Positions 52,667 to 61,571 of a stretch of DNA of 64,000 bases are shown piece after piece. A program made the position numbers and the translations under genes. The notes beneath the pieces are model-generated. The model was given only the letters and a program-made list of their open reading frames with translations. It did not search any database and had not been told where the DNA came from. Position 1 is the first letter of the stretch. Every line of letters starts with the position of its first letter. Origin of the DNA: JARFVT01 sp036677425 (lineage in GTDB: Bacteria > Pseudomonadota > Alphaproteobacteria > UBA8366 > Aestuariispiraceae). The DNA is taken from the NCBI GenBank assembly GCA_036677425.1, contig JARFVT010000012.1:310001-374000 (forward strand). The letters are read 5' to 3'.

Positions 52667-55237
52667 ATGAGCGAGACCAATAATAAGGGCGGCAAAAAAC
52701 TTACTTTGGGCAAGCCGCTAACGCTTGAGTTGAATAAGTCTGTTGATGCGGGGCAAGTCAAACAAAGCTTTAGCCATGGTCGTTCTAAAACTGTAACGGT
52801 TGAAGTTAAACGTAAACGTATGTTTGAACGCGGTGATAGCGGTGATATGAAGATCGTCAAGCGCGGTGGCGTTGCAAAGGTTCTAAATAACAAAACCGAA
52901 GCTACGAGCATAAAAACCACTAAACATAATTTAAGTGATGGATTATCACAGGCTGAACGCCAACGACGCATTGATGCCTTGGCTGGTCGAGAAAAAGAAG
53001 AAGAACGTCGCAATAAAGAATTGGCAAATTCGGAACGTAGATCTGAAGAAGTAGCGGCAAAGCGTGCGACAGAGGCAGCTAAAAAAACATCTGATGCCAA
53101 TGTGGAAAAAAATATTGAGGCAAAAAAATCATCAGAGGCAATTGAAAAGCAGCGCGTAGTCGAAGATGAGCAGCGCAAAGAAGATGAAGAAATTGCCAAA
53201 GCATCGGCAGAAAAACTAGCCGCCAAGCTTGATGATGGCGGCACGAAATCAAAATCTGCGCCTAAGACAAAATTAGTTGCGACTGAAATTAAAAAAGTTG
53301 AAGTTAAAAAAACTACAAAAGCCCGTGGAGAGCCACGCCGTAGGCAAAGTAAATTAACCATCACCCAGGCATTAGAAGGTGATGATGAATTTGATCGTGG
53401 GCGTTCAATGGCGGCATTAAAACGCCAGCGTGAAAAAGAAAAAATGAATGCGCTTGAACAACGCGGACGCAATGAAAAAATTATCCGTGAAGTGGTCATA
53501 CCAGAAACAATCACAGTTGGTGATTTGGCAAATCGTATGGCGGAACGTTCAACCGATATTGTTAAATCATTGATGAAAATGGGTGTTATGGCATCGCAAA
53601 GCCAAATCATCGATGCGGATACAGCCGAACTTGTGGTCGAAGAATTTGGTCATAATCATGTTCGTGTTGCCGATTCCGATGTGGAGCTTGGCATAAAAGG
53701 TGGTGCTGATAGTGATGCTGATATGATTACAAGGCCACCTGTTGTAACGATTATGGGGCATGTGGATCATGGCAAAACATCGTTGCTTGATGCCTTGCGT
53801 TCGACCGATGTCGCCTCAGGCGAAGCAGGCGGAATAACCCAACATATTGGTGCATATCAAGTTAAATTAGCCAGCGGAAATGTTATTAGTTTCTTAGATA
53901 CGCCAGGCCATGAAGCCTTTACACAAATGCGGATGCGCGGTGCGGCAGTTACCGATATTGTCGTGCTAGTAGTGGCCGCAGACGATGGTTTGCAGCCACA
54001 AACCAGAGAAGCCATTGCCCATTCAAAGGCGGCTGGTGTACCAATAATTGTTGCTATTAATAAATGCGACAAAGAAGGTGCTGACCCACAGCGGGTAAGA
54101 ACGCAATTATTAGAAGAAGAATTGGTTGTCGAGGAAATGGGCGGTGATATTCAAACCATCGAAGTTTCAGCCACCAAAAAAATGAATTTAGATAAATTAG
54201 AAGAAGCAATTTTATTACAGGCAGAAATATTAGAATTAAAAGCTAATCCAAATCGCATGGCAGATGGCGCGGTTATTGAATCAAAACTTGAAAAAGGTCG
54301 TGGCTCGGTGGCAACCGTTCTTATTCAACGTGGAACGCTTAAAATTGGTGATATTTTTGTTGCGGGCAGCCAATGGGGGCGCGTTCGGGCATTGCTCGAT
54401 GATAAGGGCCGTAAGCTTAAACAAGCAGGGCCATCAATGCCAGTTGAAGTATTAGGCTTGCAAGGCACGCCTTGTGCTGGTGATGAATTTGTCGTGATGA
54501 ATGACGAAGCCAGAGTTCGAGAAGTGGCCGAATATCGTATGCGTAAAGCCAAAGAAATCAAACAAGCCGTTGGCGCACGCGGCACGATGGAACAAATGTT
54601 TAGTCAAATTAAGGCTGGTCAAATTAAAGAAATGCCTGTTGTTATTAAAACCGACGTCCAAGGTTCGCTTGAGGCAATCACGGCGGCAATGGCAAAAATG
54701 GCAACTGATGAAGTAAAAATTAGGGTGCTTATGGGTGCCGTTGGTGGTTTAACTGAATCTGATATAACCTTGGCGGCATCAACGGGCGGTATTGCCCTTG
54801 GCTTTAATGTTCGTGCCAATCCACAAGCCCGCGAAATGGCAAGGCGTGATGGTGTTGATATTCGTTATTATTCGGTAATTTACGATTTAATCGATGATTT
54901 AAAGAAATTGCTTGGTGGTTTGCTTGCCCCAGAAATTCGCGAAACATTCCTTGGTTATGCGGAAATACGCGAAGTATTTAATATTACAAAGACGGGTAAA
55001 ATTGGCGGTTGTTATATAACCGAGGGTCAAGTTAAACGTGGCGCAAAGGTGCGGTTGTTGCGCGATAATATCGTAATTCATACTGGTACATTAAAAACCC
55101 TGCGTCGTTTCAAGGATGATGTTAAAGAAGTTAAAAATAATTTTGAATGCGGTATGGCATTTGAAAATTATGATGATATTAAAGCGGGTGATGTTATCGA
55201 ATGTTTTGATGTTGAATCAATCGCTCGTGAACTTTAA
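52667..55237 (+). CDS. infB: Translation initiation factor IF-2
   Basis: GTPase that brings initiator fMet-tRNA to the ribosome. 856 aa from ATG 52667; a TTG 21 bases earlier is an unlikely extension. It has an N-terminal region rich in Lys, Glu and Ala, an IF2_N segment (ITVGDLANRMAERSTDIVKSLMKMG), then the G domain with G1 GHVDHGKTSL (364-373), DTPGHEAF and NKCDKEGADP, followed by domains II, III and the C2 domain. The long low-complexity N-terminus gives large spurious frames on the opposite strand. Confidence 0.97.
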   Translation: MSETNNKGGKKLTLGKPLTLELNKSVDAGQVKQSFSHGRSKTVTVEVKRKRMFERGDSGDMKIVKRGGVAKVLNNKTEATSIKTTKHNLSDGLSQAERQRRIDALAGREKEEERRNKELANSERRSEEVAAKRATEAAKKTSDANVEKNIEAKKSSEAIEKQRVVEDEQRKEDEEIAKASAEKLAAKLDDGGTKSKSAPKTKLVATEIKKVEVKKTTKARGEPRRRQSKLTITQALEGDDEFDRGRSMAALKRQREKEKMNALEQRGRNEKIIREVVIPETITVGDLANRMAERSTDIVKSLMKMGVMASQSQIIDADTAELVVEEFGHNHVRVADSDVELGIKGGADSDADMITRPPVVTIMGHVDHGKTSLLDALRSTDVASGEAGGITQHIGAYQVKLASGNVISFLDTPGHEAFTQMRMRGAAVTDIVVLVVAADDGLQPQTREAIAHSKAAGVPIIVAINKCDKEGADPQRVRTQLLEEELVVEEMGGDIQTIEVSATKKMNLDKLEEAILLQAEILELKANPNRMADGAVIESKLEKGRGSVATVLIQRGTLKIGDIFVAGSQWGRVRALLDDKGRKLKQAGPSMPVEVLGLQGTPCAGDEFVVMNDEARVREVAEYRMRKAKEIKQAVGARGTMEQMFSQIKAGQIKEMPVVIKTDVQGSLEAITAAMAKMATDEVKIRVLMGAVGGLTESDITLAASTGGIALGFNVRANPQAREMARRDGVDIRYYSVIYDLIDDLKKLLGGLLAPEIRETFLGYAEIREVFNITKTGKIGGCYITEGQVKRGAKVRLLRDNIVIHTGTLKTLRRFKDDVKEVKNNFECGMAFENYDDIKAGDVIECFDVESIAREL

Positions 55238-55250
55238 CTTAATCTTATAT

Positions 55251-55276
55251 CGCAGGTTGAAATCGCAGGTTGAAAT
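55251..55276 (+). repeat. 13-bp tandem duplication over the rbfA ribosome binding site
   Basis: CGCAGGTTGAAAT occurs twice in tandem (55251-55263, 55264-55276), with the second copy touching the rbfA ATG. The AGG core of the ribosome binding site is thus duplicated 13 bases apart. Confidence 0.9.
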
Positions 55277-55702
55277 ATGACAATATCAAAAGAACCATCA
55301 CAACGGCAATTACGTGTTGGCGAAGAAATTCGTCATGGCTTGGCACAGGTTATGGCCTATCAAGAATTGCGCGATCCCGATTTTTTCGATGTTAATATCA
55401 CAATTACCGAGGTTAGGGTCAGCCCTGATTTAAAAAATGCCACCGCCTTTATTATCCCTTTAGGCGGCGGTGATGATGCGGCAATTTTGGCGGCCTTAAA
55501 ACGGGCTAGCCCGTTTTTACGCGGTAGATTAGCCAAAAAAATCAAACTTAAACATGTGCCGAAACTTTCATTTAAACATGATAATTCATTTGACGAAGCC
55601 AGCCATATTGATCTTATTTTACGCCGTCCCGAAGTCGCTAAAGATTTAGATAATAATGTTGATTTATCAGATTCGATTGATGATCTTAATTATAAAAATT
55701 AA
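55277..55702 (+). CDS. rbfA: Ribosome-binding factor A
   Basis: Late 30S assembly factor with a KH-like fold, 141 aa. It starts with SQRQLRVGEEIRHGLAQVM, and has the conserved VNITITEVRVSPDLKNATAFI and RASPFLRGRLAKKIKLKHVPKLSFKHDNSFDEASHIDLIL. It lies between infB and truB as in most bacteria, with the acidic tail common in alphaproteobacteria. Confidence 0.96.
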   Translation: MTISKEPSQRQLRVGEEIRHGLAQVMAYQELRDPDFFDVNITITEVRVSPDLKNATAFIIPLGGGDDAAILAALKRASPFLRGRLAKKIKLKHVPKLSFKHDNSFDEASHIDLILRRPEVAKDLDNNVDLSDSIDDLNYKN

Positions 55703-55717
55703 GCGAATAGGATAACC

Positions 55718-56647
55718 ATGGCACGGAAAAGAAAAGGCAATCCCGTTAATGGCTGGGTTATTCTTGATAAGCCTATGGATGTTGGCTCTACGCCGATGGT
55801 TGGCAAGGTTCGCCATATTTTTCAGGCAAGAAAGGCGGGACATGGCGGCACGTTAGACCCATTTGCCACCGGACTTTTGGCAATTGCCTTGGGTGAAGCC
55901 ACAAAAACCGTTAGTTTTGTTATGGATGGTAAAAAAACATATCGCTTTACCATTCGATGGGGTATTGCTACCGATAGTGATGATATTGATGGTGAAATAA
56001 CCGCTAAATCAGAAATACGCCCCGATGAAGCTGCGATTAAGGCCGCCCTTAATAAATTTATTGGACGCATAGAACAAATACCACCAATTTATTCTGCCAT
56101 AAAAATCAATGGCAAACGGGCATATGACCTGGCGCGTTCTGGGGCTGATATTAAAATGAAATCGCGACAAGTTGATGTGGATAATTTACATCTTGTTGAA
56201 ATTATTGATCAAGATAATGCCATATTTGAAATAGATTGCGGCAAGGGCACTTATATACGTGCAATCGGTCGTGATTTAGCCAAGGAATTAGGTACATTAG
56301 GTCATTTAACCCAATTGCGCCGTACAAAGCTTGGCATGTTTGATGAAAGTCATGCGATTTCCCTTGCGGAGCTTGAAAAAATGGCGCATAACCCCGCCGT
56401 TGATAATGATATATTACAACCAATTGAGGCTGCGCTGGCCGGTATCCCGGCGTTGGCTTTATCAAATGAAGAAGCCGTGCGCATTAAAAATGGGCAAGCG
56501 GTATCTTTATTGCGAAAGGTGGATTTAGATCGCATTAATGGCCTTAAGGCAGGCGATGTGGCGGCGGCATTGAACCATGGCAAAGTGATTGCTTTGGTGA
56601 TCTATGACAAGGCCGAAATAAAGCCCTTTCGTGTTTTAAATCAATAG
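55718..56647 (+). CDS. truB: tRNA pseudouridine(55) synthase TruB
   Basis: Converts U55 of tRNA to pseudouridine in the T-arm. 309 aa. It has NPVNGWVILDKPMDVGSTPMV, the catalytic loop KAGHGGTLDPFATGLL with the nucleophilic Asp, PIYSAIKINGKRAYDLARSG, and DCGKGTYIRAIGRDLAKELG. AGGAT lies before the ATG. It is followed by rpsO after 24 bases. Confidence 0.97.
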   Translation: MARKRKGNPVNGWVILDKPMDVGSTPMVGKVRHIFQARKAGHGGTLDPFATGLLAIALGEATKTVSFVMDGKKTYRFTIRWGIATDSDDIDGEITAKSEIRPDEAAIKAALNKFIGRIEQIPPIYSAIKINGKRAYDLARSGADIKMKSRQVDVDNLHLVEIIDQDNAIFEIDCGKGTYIRAIGRDLAKELGTLGHLTQLRRTKLGMFDESHAISLAELEKMAHNPAVDNDILQPIEAALAGIPALALSNEEAVRIKNGQAVSLLRKVDLDRINGLKAGDVAAALNHGKVIALVIYDKAEIKPFRVLNQ

Positions 56648-56671
56648 ATACTGTTAAAAGGATGACAATAA

Positions 56672-56941
56672 ATGTCAATTACTACTGAACGTAAAGCCGA
56701 AGTTATTAAAGATAATGCCACAAATTCAACCGATACTGGTTCACCAGAAGTGCAAATTGCTATTTTAACCGAACGTATCACTAATTTAACGGAACATCTT
56801 AAGATACATAAAAAAGATAACCACTCCAGACGTGGATTATTATTGATGGTTGGTAAACGCCGTCGCTTGCTTGATTATACAAAAAAGAAAAATGTCGCTC
56901 GTTACCAAGAAATTATCAAAAAACTTGGCATCAGGCGCTAA
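56672..56941 (+). CDS. rpsO: 30S ribosomal protein S15
   Basis: 89 aa small-subunit protein that binds 16S rRNA helices 20-22. Diagnostic text includes DTGSPEVQIAILTERITNLTEHLKIHKKDNHSRRGLLLMVGKRRRLLDY. AAGGAT precedes the ATG. It is encoded between truB and pnp, the usual place. A hairpin follows the stop and may reduce read-through to pnp. Confidence 0.98.
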   Translation: MSITTERKAEVIKDNATNSTDTGSPEVQIAILTERITNLTEHLKIHKKDNHSRRGLLLMVGKRRRLLDYTKKKNVARYQEIIKKLGIRR

Positions 56942-56949
56942 GCTTATTA

Positions 56950-56976
56950 AGGGGGTGCAGATGTAAGTCGCCCCCT
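56950..56976 (+). terminator. Hairpin after rpsO, possible terminator or processing site
   Basis: AGGGGGTG (56950-56957) pairs with CGCCCCCT (56969-56976), one wobble, 11-base loop, followed by AATTATTTA. It is a strong stem, but the T-run is poor, so partial termination or RNase processing between rpsO and pnp is possible. Confidence 0.5.
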
Positions 56977-57106
56977 AATTATTTAAAAATTATGAATAAT
57001 ATGATTGCCGTTTTATAGGCTATTACTGATATTATTGAGTAATATCCTTGAATCAGCCATAGGGGCTTATTTAAGGGTTTTGCAATGAAGATAGAAGGAT
57101 TAAAAT

Positions 57107-59239
57107 ATGTTTGATGTACAAACACGCGAAATGGAATGGGGCGGACGTAAGTTAACCCTTGAAACTGGTCGTATTGCTAGACAAGCCAGCGGTGCCGTAT
57201 TGGTTACATATGGTGGCACAAAGGTTTTATGTACCGCCGTTTATAATAAAAAAGCCAAAGAAGGATTGGATTTCTTTCCGCTTACAGTTAATTATCAAGA
57301 AAAAGCTTTTGCAGCGGGTAAAATCCCAGGCGGCTTTTTTAAACGCGAAGCCCGCCCATCTGAAAAAGAAACATTGGTATCACGCTTAATTGATCGCCCC
57401 ATAAGGCCTTTATTTTTAGAAGGCTTCCGCAATGAAACACAAGTCGTTTGTACGGTCTTGGCTCATGATATGGAAAATGACCCTGATATCGTTGCATTAA
57501 TTGGTACATCGGCCGCTTTGACATTATCTGGTGCGCCATTCATGGGACCAATTGGTGCGGCACGTGTTGGTTATATTAACGAAGAATTTATCCTTAACCC
57601 GACATTAGAACAAATGGACGATACGGCACTTGATCTAGTGGTTGCTGGCACACAAGAAGGCGTGTTGATGGTCGAATCGGAAGTAAAAGAACTTTCCGAA
57701 GAAACTATGCTGGATGCGGTTATGTTTGCCCATAAAAATTTCCAACCGGTGATTGATTTAATCATTGATTTAGCCGAATCTTCTGCAAAAGAACCATTTA
57801 AAATGCCAGAAGCCCACCCGCAAACTGATGCGGTTAAAACCCGGGTACAAGAATTGGCCGAAGAAGCTTTACGTGCTGCCTATAAAAATATCATTAAACA
57901 ACAACGCCAACAAGCAATCGGCGAAGTTAGATCAATGATAATGGATAAATTAGCCGAAGAAGAATTAGATAAAGGTCTTGGCGCAACGGCATTTAAAAAG
58001 CTTGAAAGCAAAATAGTTCGTGGCGAGTTGCATAAAACGGGCGTTCGCATCGATGGCCGTTCAACAACTGATGTTCGTGCAATTGATTGTCAAACAGGTA
58101 TATTTGATCGCGCTCATGGTTCTGCATTATTCACCCGTGGTGAAACACAGGCAATGGTCGTTGCAACATTAGGCACAGGCCAAGATGAACAAATAATTGA
58201 TGCGCTTGAAGGTGAAAGCCGCCAACATTTCATGCTGCATTATAATTTTCCACCATATTCAGTGGGCGAAGCTGGTCGTATGGGCTTTACAGGCAGGCGT
58301 GAGGTTGGTCATGGTAAACTTGCATGGCGGGCTATCCATCCAATGATGCCAAGCAAGGAAGAATTTCCTTATACGGTTCGCGTAGTATCAGAAATCACCG
58401 AATCGAATGGCTCATCTTCAATGGCATCAGTTTGTGGCACATCAATGGCCTTGATGGATGCGGGAGTACCATTAAAAAACCCTTGTGCGGGTATTGCCAT
58501 GGGCTTGATTAAAGACGGCGATGATGTGGCTATCCTATCGGATATCCTTGGTGATGAAGATCATCTTGGCGATATGGATTTCAAGGTTGCAGGCACGGTA
58601 AATGGCATTACTTCGTTACAAATGGATATTAAAATTACTTCCATTACCGAAGATATTATGAAACAAGCCATGACGCAGGCACGCGACGGTAGATTGCATA
58701 TTTTGGCAGAAATGGCAAAGGCAATCACATCTGGTCGTGAAGAAGTATCGCAAAATGCGCCGCGCATCACCACATTGAAAATACCACGGGAAAAAATCCG
58801 TGAAGTTATCGGCACTGGCGGTAAGGTTATTCGTGAAATTTGTGAAACTACGGGTGCAAAGGTTGATATCGATGATGATGGCACAATCAAAATCGCAGCC
58901 GTTGATGGTGATGCTGGAGAAGCAGCCTATAATTGGATATTGGGTATTGTTGCAGAGCCAGAACCAGGTAAAATATATCGTGGCAAAGTAGTGAAAACCG
59001 TTGATTTTGGTGCTTTTGTCAATTTCATGGGTGCGCGTGATGGTCTTGTGCATATTTCAGAACTTGCGGAAGGTAGAACAAATCAAGTAAGTGATATATG
59101 CTCAGAAAATGACGAAGTTTGGGTCAAATGTTTAGGCGTTGATGACCGTGGCAAGGTGCGTTTATCCATGCGTTGTGTTAATCAGGAAACTGGTGAAGAA
59201 TTAGACGTTGAACCACGCGAAAATAAACGTAAACGTTAA
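57107..59239 (+). CDS. pnp: Polyribonucleotide nucleotidyltransferase
   Basis: Phosphorolytic 3'-5' exoribonuclease of the degradosome, 710 aa. It contains two RNase PH domains (from GRKLTLETGRIARQASGAVLV, and from GVRIDGRSTTDVRAIDCQTG), GTSMALMDAGVPLKNPCAGIAMGL, a KH domain (IPREKIREVIGTGGKVIREI) and an S1 domain (GKVVKTVDFGAFVNFMGARDGLVHISEL). AGGA precedes the ATG. A terminator follows. Confidence 0.98.
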   Translation: MFDVQTREMEWGGRKLTLETGRIARQASGAVLVTYGGTKVLCTAVYNKKAKEGLDFFPLTVNYQEKAFAAGKIPGGFFKREARPSEKETLVSRLIDRPIRPLFLEGFRNETQVVCTVLAHDMENDPDIVALIGTSAALTLSGAPFMGPIGAARVGYINEEFILNPTLEQMDDTALDLVVAGTQEGVLMVESEVKELSEETMLDAVMFAHKNFQPVIDLIIDLAESSAKEPFKMPEAHPQTDAVKTRVQELAEEALRAAYKNIIKQQRQQAIGEVRSMIMDKLAEEELDKGLGATAFKKLESKIVRGELHKTGVRIDGRSTTDVRAIDCQTGIFDRAHGSALFTRGETQAMVVATLGTGQDEQIIDALEGESRQHFMLHYNFPPYSVGEAGRMGFTGRREVGHGKLAWRAIHPMMPSKEEFPYTVRVVSEITESNGSSSMASVCGTSMALMDAGVPLKNPCAGIAMGLIKDGDDVAILSDILGDEDHLGDMDFKVAGTVNGITSLQMDIKITSITEDIMKQAMTQARDGRLHILAEMAKAITSGREEVSQNAPRITTLKIPREKIREVIGTGGKVIREICETTGAKVDIDDDGTIKIAAVDGDAGEAAYNWILGIVAEPEPGKIYRGKVVKTVDFGAFVNFMGARDGLVHISELAEGRTNQVSDICSENDEVWVKCLGVDDRGKVRLSMRCVNQETGEELDVEPRENKRKR

Positions 59240-59252
59240 TATAATTGAAATT

Positions 59253-59294
59253 AATAAGGGCGGTCTTTTATATTAGGGCCGCCCTTATTTTATA
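59253..59294 (+). terminator. Rho-independent terminator of the pnp transcript
   Basis: AATAAGGGCGG (59253-59263) and CCGCCCTTATT (59279-59289) form an 11-bp perfect stem with a 15-base loop, followed by TTATATT. It ends the rimP-pnp gene block. Confidence 0.85.
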
Positions 59295-59326
59295 TTAAAA
59301 AAGAATAATTTATGATAAGTTAAGAT

Positions 59327-60193
59327 ATGATTATTTCCGCAAGTTATCGCACCGATATTCCCGCATTTTACAGCCAGTGGTTTATAAATCGTTTGCGTGC
59401 TAAATATTGTTTGGTGAAAAACCCATATGGTGGGCAAATAAATAAAGTATCTTTGCATAAACAAGATGTAGATGGCTTTGTTTTTTGGACAAGAAATATT
59501 GGACCTTTGATGCCATATCTTGATGAAATAAGGGAAATTGCACCGTTTAATATTCAAATGACTATCACTAATTACCCTTCTAGCTTAGAAAAGTCGGTTA
59601 TATCAAGCCATAATGCCATTGAAGATTTAAAAAAAATTAATGATAAATACGGCGATAAAACAGTGGTTTGGCGATATGATCCAATTTTCCTCTCACCTAA
59701 TATGGCCCCTGCTATGACTATTGACTGGCATTTAAATAATTTTTCAAATTTAGCCAAAAATATAAGCGGAATTGCCGATGAGGTTATAATTTCATTCATG
59801 CAATATTATAAAAAAATAGAACGTAATATGATAAAAAATGGCATAAAATACAGTAATTATGGCAGTGATGAAAAAGCAAAAATCATTATAAAATTATCAG
59901 AAATAGCCAAATCATATGGCTTTAAATTAACATTATGCACTCAACCCAAGCTTATATCAGATGAAACACCCGCTGCGCGTTGTATTGATGCAAGAAGGAT
60001 AGCAAAAATTGGCGGTAAGATTTTTAAATCACGGTTAAAGGCGAATCGCCCTGGATGTCTTTGCGATGGTTCTATTGATATTGGCTGCTATGAAAGCTGT
60101 GTTCATGGTTGCGTTTATTGTTATGCGGTTGGATCAGAATATATTGCAAAAAACCACTATAAATCTCATGATAGCACGGCTGAATATCTTTAA
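59327..60193 (+). CDS. DUF1848 family protein (cysteine-rich, radical-SAM-like)
   Basis: 288 aa soluble protein of the DUF1848 family. It begins with IISASYRTDIPAFYSQWFINRL and has FVFWTRNIGPLMPYLDEI and VWRYDPIF. The C-terminal end has the cysteine group CLCDGSIDIGCYESCVHGCVYCYA, in which GCVYCY resembles an iron-sulfur or radical-SAM-like site but not the usual CxxxCxxC. The function is unknown to me. Its last codons overlap the end of the opposite flagellar-like gene by 4 bases. Confidence 0.85.
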   Translation: MIISASYRTDIPAFYSQWFINRLRAKYCLVKNPYGGQINKVSLHKQDVDGFVFWTRNIGPLMPYLDEIREIAPFNIQMTITNYPSSLEKSVISSHNAIEDLKKINDKYGDKTVVWRYDPIFLSPNMAPAMTIDWHLNNFSNLAKNISGIADEVIISFMQYYKKIERNMIKNGIKYSNYGSDEKAKIIIKLSEIAKSYGFKLTLCTQPKLISDETPAARCIDARRIAKIGGKIFKSRLKANRPGCLCDGSIDIGCYESCVHGCVYCYAVGSEYIAKNHYKSHDSTAEYL

Positions 60194-60588
60194 GAAATAA
60201 TATCTATTAACTCTTTTTCAAGATCATTTTGTGTAGATATAACCTTTGCATTGGCTTTATAATTACTTTCCGCAGTTATTAAATTGACTAATTCCTCGCC
60301 AATATCCACATTTGGAACATCAATCATACCAGTTTCATTGCGAAGCGGTGATTTTGGATCATAGGCGATGACCACTGGTGGGGTGCGATCCATTATATTG
60401 GTTTTAACTGCGCCATTAACATCGGTTATTTGTTGAATGTCTTTTGCATGATATGCTTGTTCTGATGGTAGTTTGCTTGCGGTTTTTCCAACAACATGGG
60501 CATTGGCAATATTGCTTGCTGCCACATTTAACCTTTGCCCTGCCGCATTAAGCCCCGATATTGCCGATGAAATAACTTGATTTACCAT
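60190..60588 (-). CDS. Orphan flagellar basal-body rod-like protein (FlgC-type)
   Basis: 132 aa from ATG 60588; a TTG at 60606 adds six residues but is less likely. The N-terminal rod motif ISSAISGLNAAGQRLNVAASNIANA (in two parts) and the C-terminal PNVDIGEELVNLITAESNYKANAKVI are those of flagellar rod and hook proteins, most like FlgC in size. No other flagellar gene is in the window, so it may be a stray member of a dispersed set, or have another role in a non-flagellated cell. Confidence 0.8.
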   Translation of the reverse strand: MVNQVISSAISGLNAAGQRLNVAASNIANAHVVGKTASKLPSEQAYHAKDIQQITDVNGAVKTNIMDRTPPVVIAYDPKSPLRNETGMIDVPNVDIGEELVNLITAESNYKANAKVISTQNDLEKELIDIIS

Positions 60589-60676
60589 TATTAAATTACC
60601 AATCAACTGTTAATGTAAATTATATAAATATATTGTATTTATATCATAGTTAATAATATGTTTGTAGTAAAGATAA

Positions 60677-60692
60677 TGTGATATTTATCACA
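60677..60692. promoter_or_regulatory. CRP/FNR-type operator
   Basis: TGTGATATTTATCACA is a perfect 16-bp palindrome that equals the classical CRP core TGTGA-N6-TCACA. It lies between the flagellar-like gene and the phosphatase gene, 39 bases before the latter's ATG. Confidence 0.65.
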
Positions 60693-60730
60693 CGGCTTAA
60701 TATATATTCATTGATGGTTGGGAATTTAGC

Positions 60731-61561
60731 ATGGCAAATAAGGTCATCTTGGCGATAATTGATGGGCTTCAATTTCAAACAGCGGTTGATCAATGTGGAT
60801 TTTTAGAAAACTTAGCCGAAGGCGGTAAAGCGCGGCGATGGAAAATGCGGACTGTTTTACCAACATTATCTGCACCAATTTATGAAACATTGCATACGGG
60901 ACTTGCGCCACATATTCATGGCATTACCAGTAATGATAATCGTCAACGTTCAAACAGCATTAATATATTCGATGAAATTGTTAAATCAGGTAAAATAACG
61001 GCGGCGGTTGCCAATGCTTATTTTTCATCGCTATATAATAATCATCCATATATTCATAAGCAGCATATGGAAGTTAACGATAAGAATCTTGCGATACAGC
61101 ATGGCAGATTTTACGATGATAAAAACTATAGCAGCTATAATATCGGCCTGCCGTCGGATATTGATACATTCAATATGGTTGGCTTATTAATGGATCGTTA
61201 CAGCCCAGATTATTTATTATATCATAATTGTAGTTGCGATTCCGTCGGTCATGTTTTTGGTTGTGATGCGCCGCAATATAAAAAATCTGCTTGGCGCATT
61301 GATGATTTATTCGCCCAACATTTGTCCCAGTGGCGCGATATGGGTTATCGGGTTTTAATCACGGCGGATTATGGTTTCACCGATTTTGGTCATCATGGCG
61401 GCACTACCGATGATGTGCGATATGTGGCATTTTATGATATTGGTCATCCTGATCCAGGTGTTGCGGATGATATTGCCGATCAATTATCGGTTGCCCCAAC
61501 CATATTAAATTTGATGGGTTTGGAAATTCCCGATGCGATGCAAGTAAAGCCATTATATTAA
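60731..61561 (+). CDS. Alkaline phosphatase superfamily protein (type I phosphodiesterase/nucleotide pyrophosphatase)
   Basis: 276 aa protein with the alkaline-phosphatase-type metal site: IIDGLQ (first metal Asp) near the start, PTLSAPIYETLHTG with the likely nucleophilic Ser/Thr, NCSCDSVGHVFGC, and ADYGFTDFGHHGG with Asp and two His. No signal peptide is seen, so it is probably cytosolic. It hydrolyses an unknown phosphoester. It is convergent with cobN (10-base gap), so it is not in that operon, but the neighbourhood allows a role in corrinoid or nucleotide metabolism. A CRP-like site lies upstream. Confidence 0.85.
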   Translation: MANKVILAIIDGLQFQTAVDQCGFLENLAEGGKARRWKMRTVLPTLSAPIYETLHTGLAPHIHGITSNDNRQRSNSINIFDEIVKSGKITAAVANAYFSSLYNNHPYIHKQHMEVNDKNLAIQHGRFYDDKNYSSYNIGLPSDIDTFNMVGLLMDRYSPDYLLYHNCSCDSVGHVFGCDAPQYKKSAWRIDDLFAQHLSQWRDMGYRVLITADYGFTDFGHHGGTTDDVRYVAFYDIGHPDPGVADDIADQLSVAPTILNLMGLEIPDAMQVKPLY

Positions 61562-61571
61562 ATATAGGCGG

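Noticed and set aside
52660..53610. Minus-strand open frame of 316 codons opposite the infB start
   Set aside because: It mirrors the Lys/Glu/Ala-rich low-complexity N-terminus of IF-2 and encodes a Ser/Arg/Phe-rich product without a recognisable domain; infB is certain.
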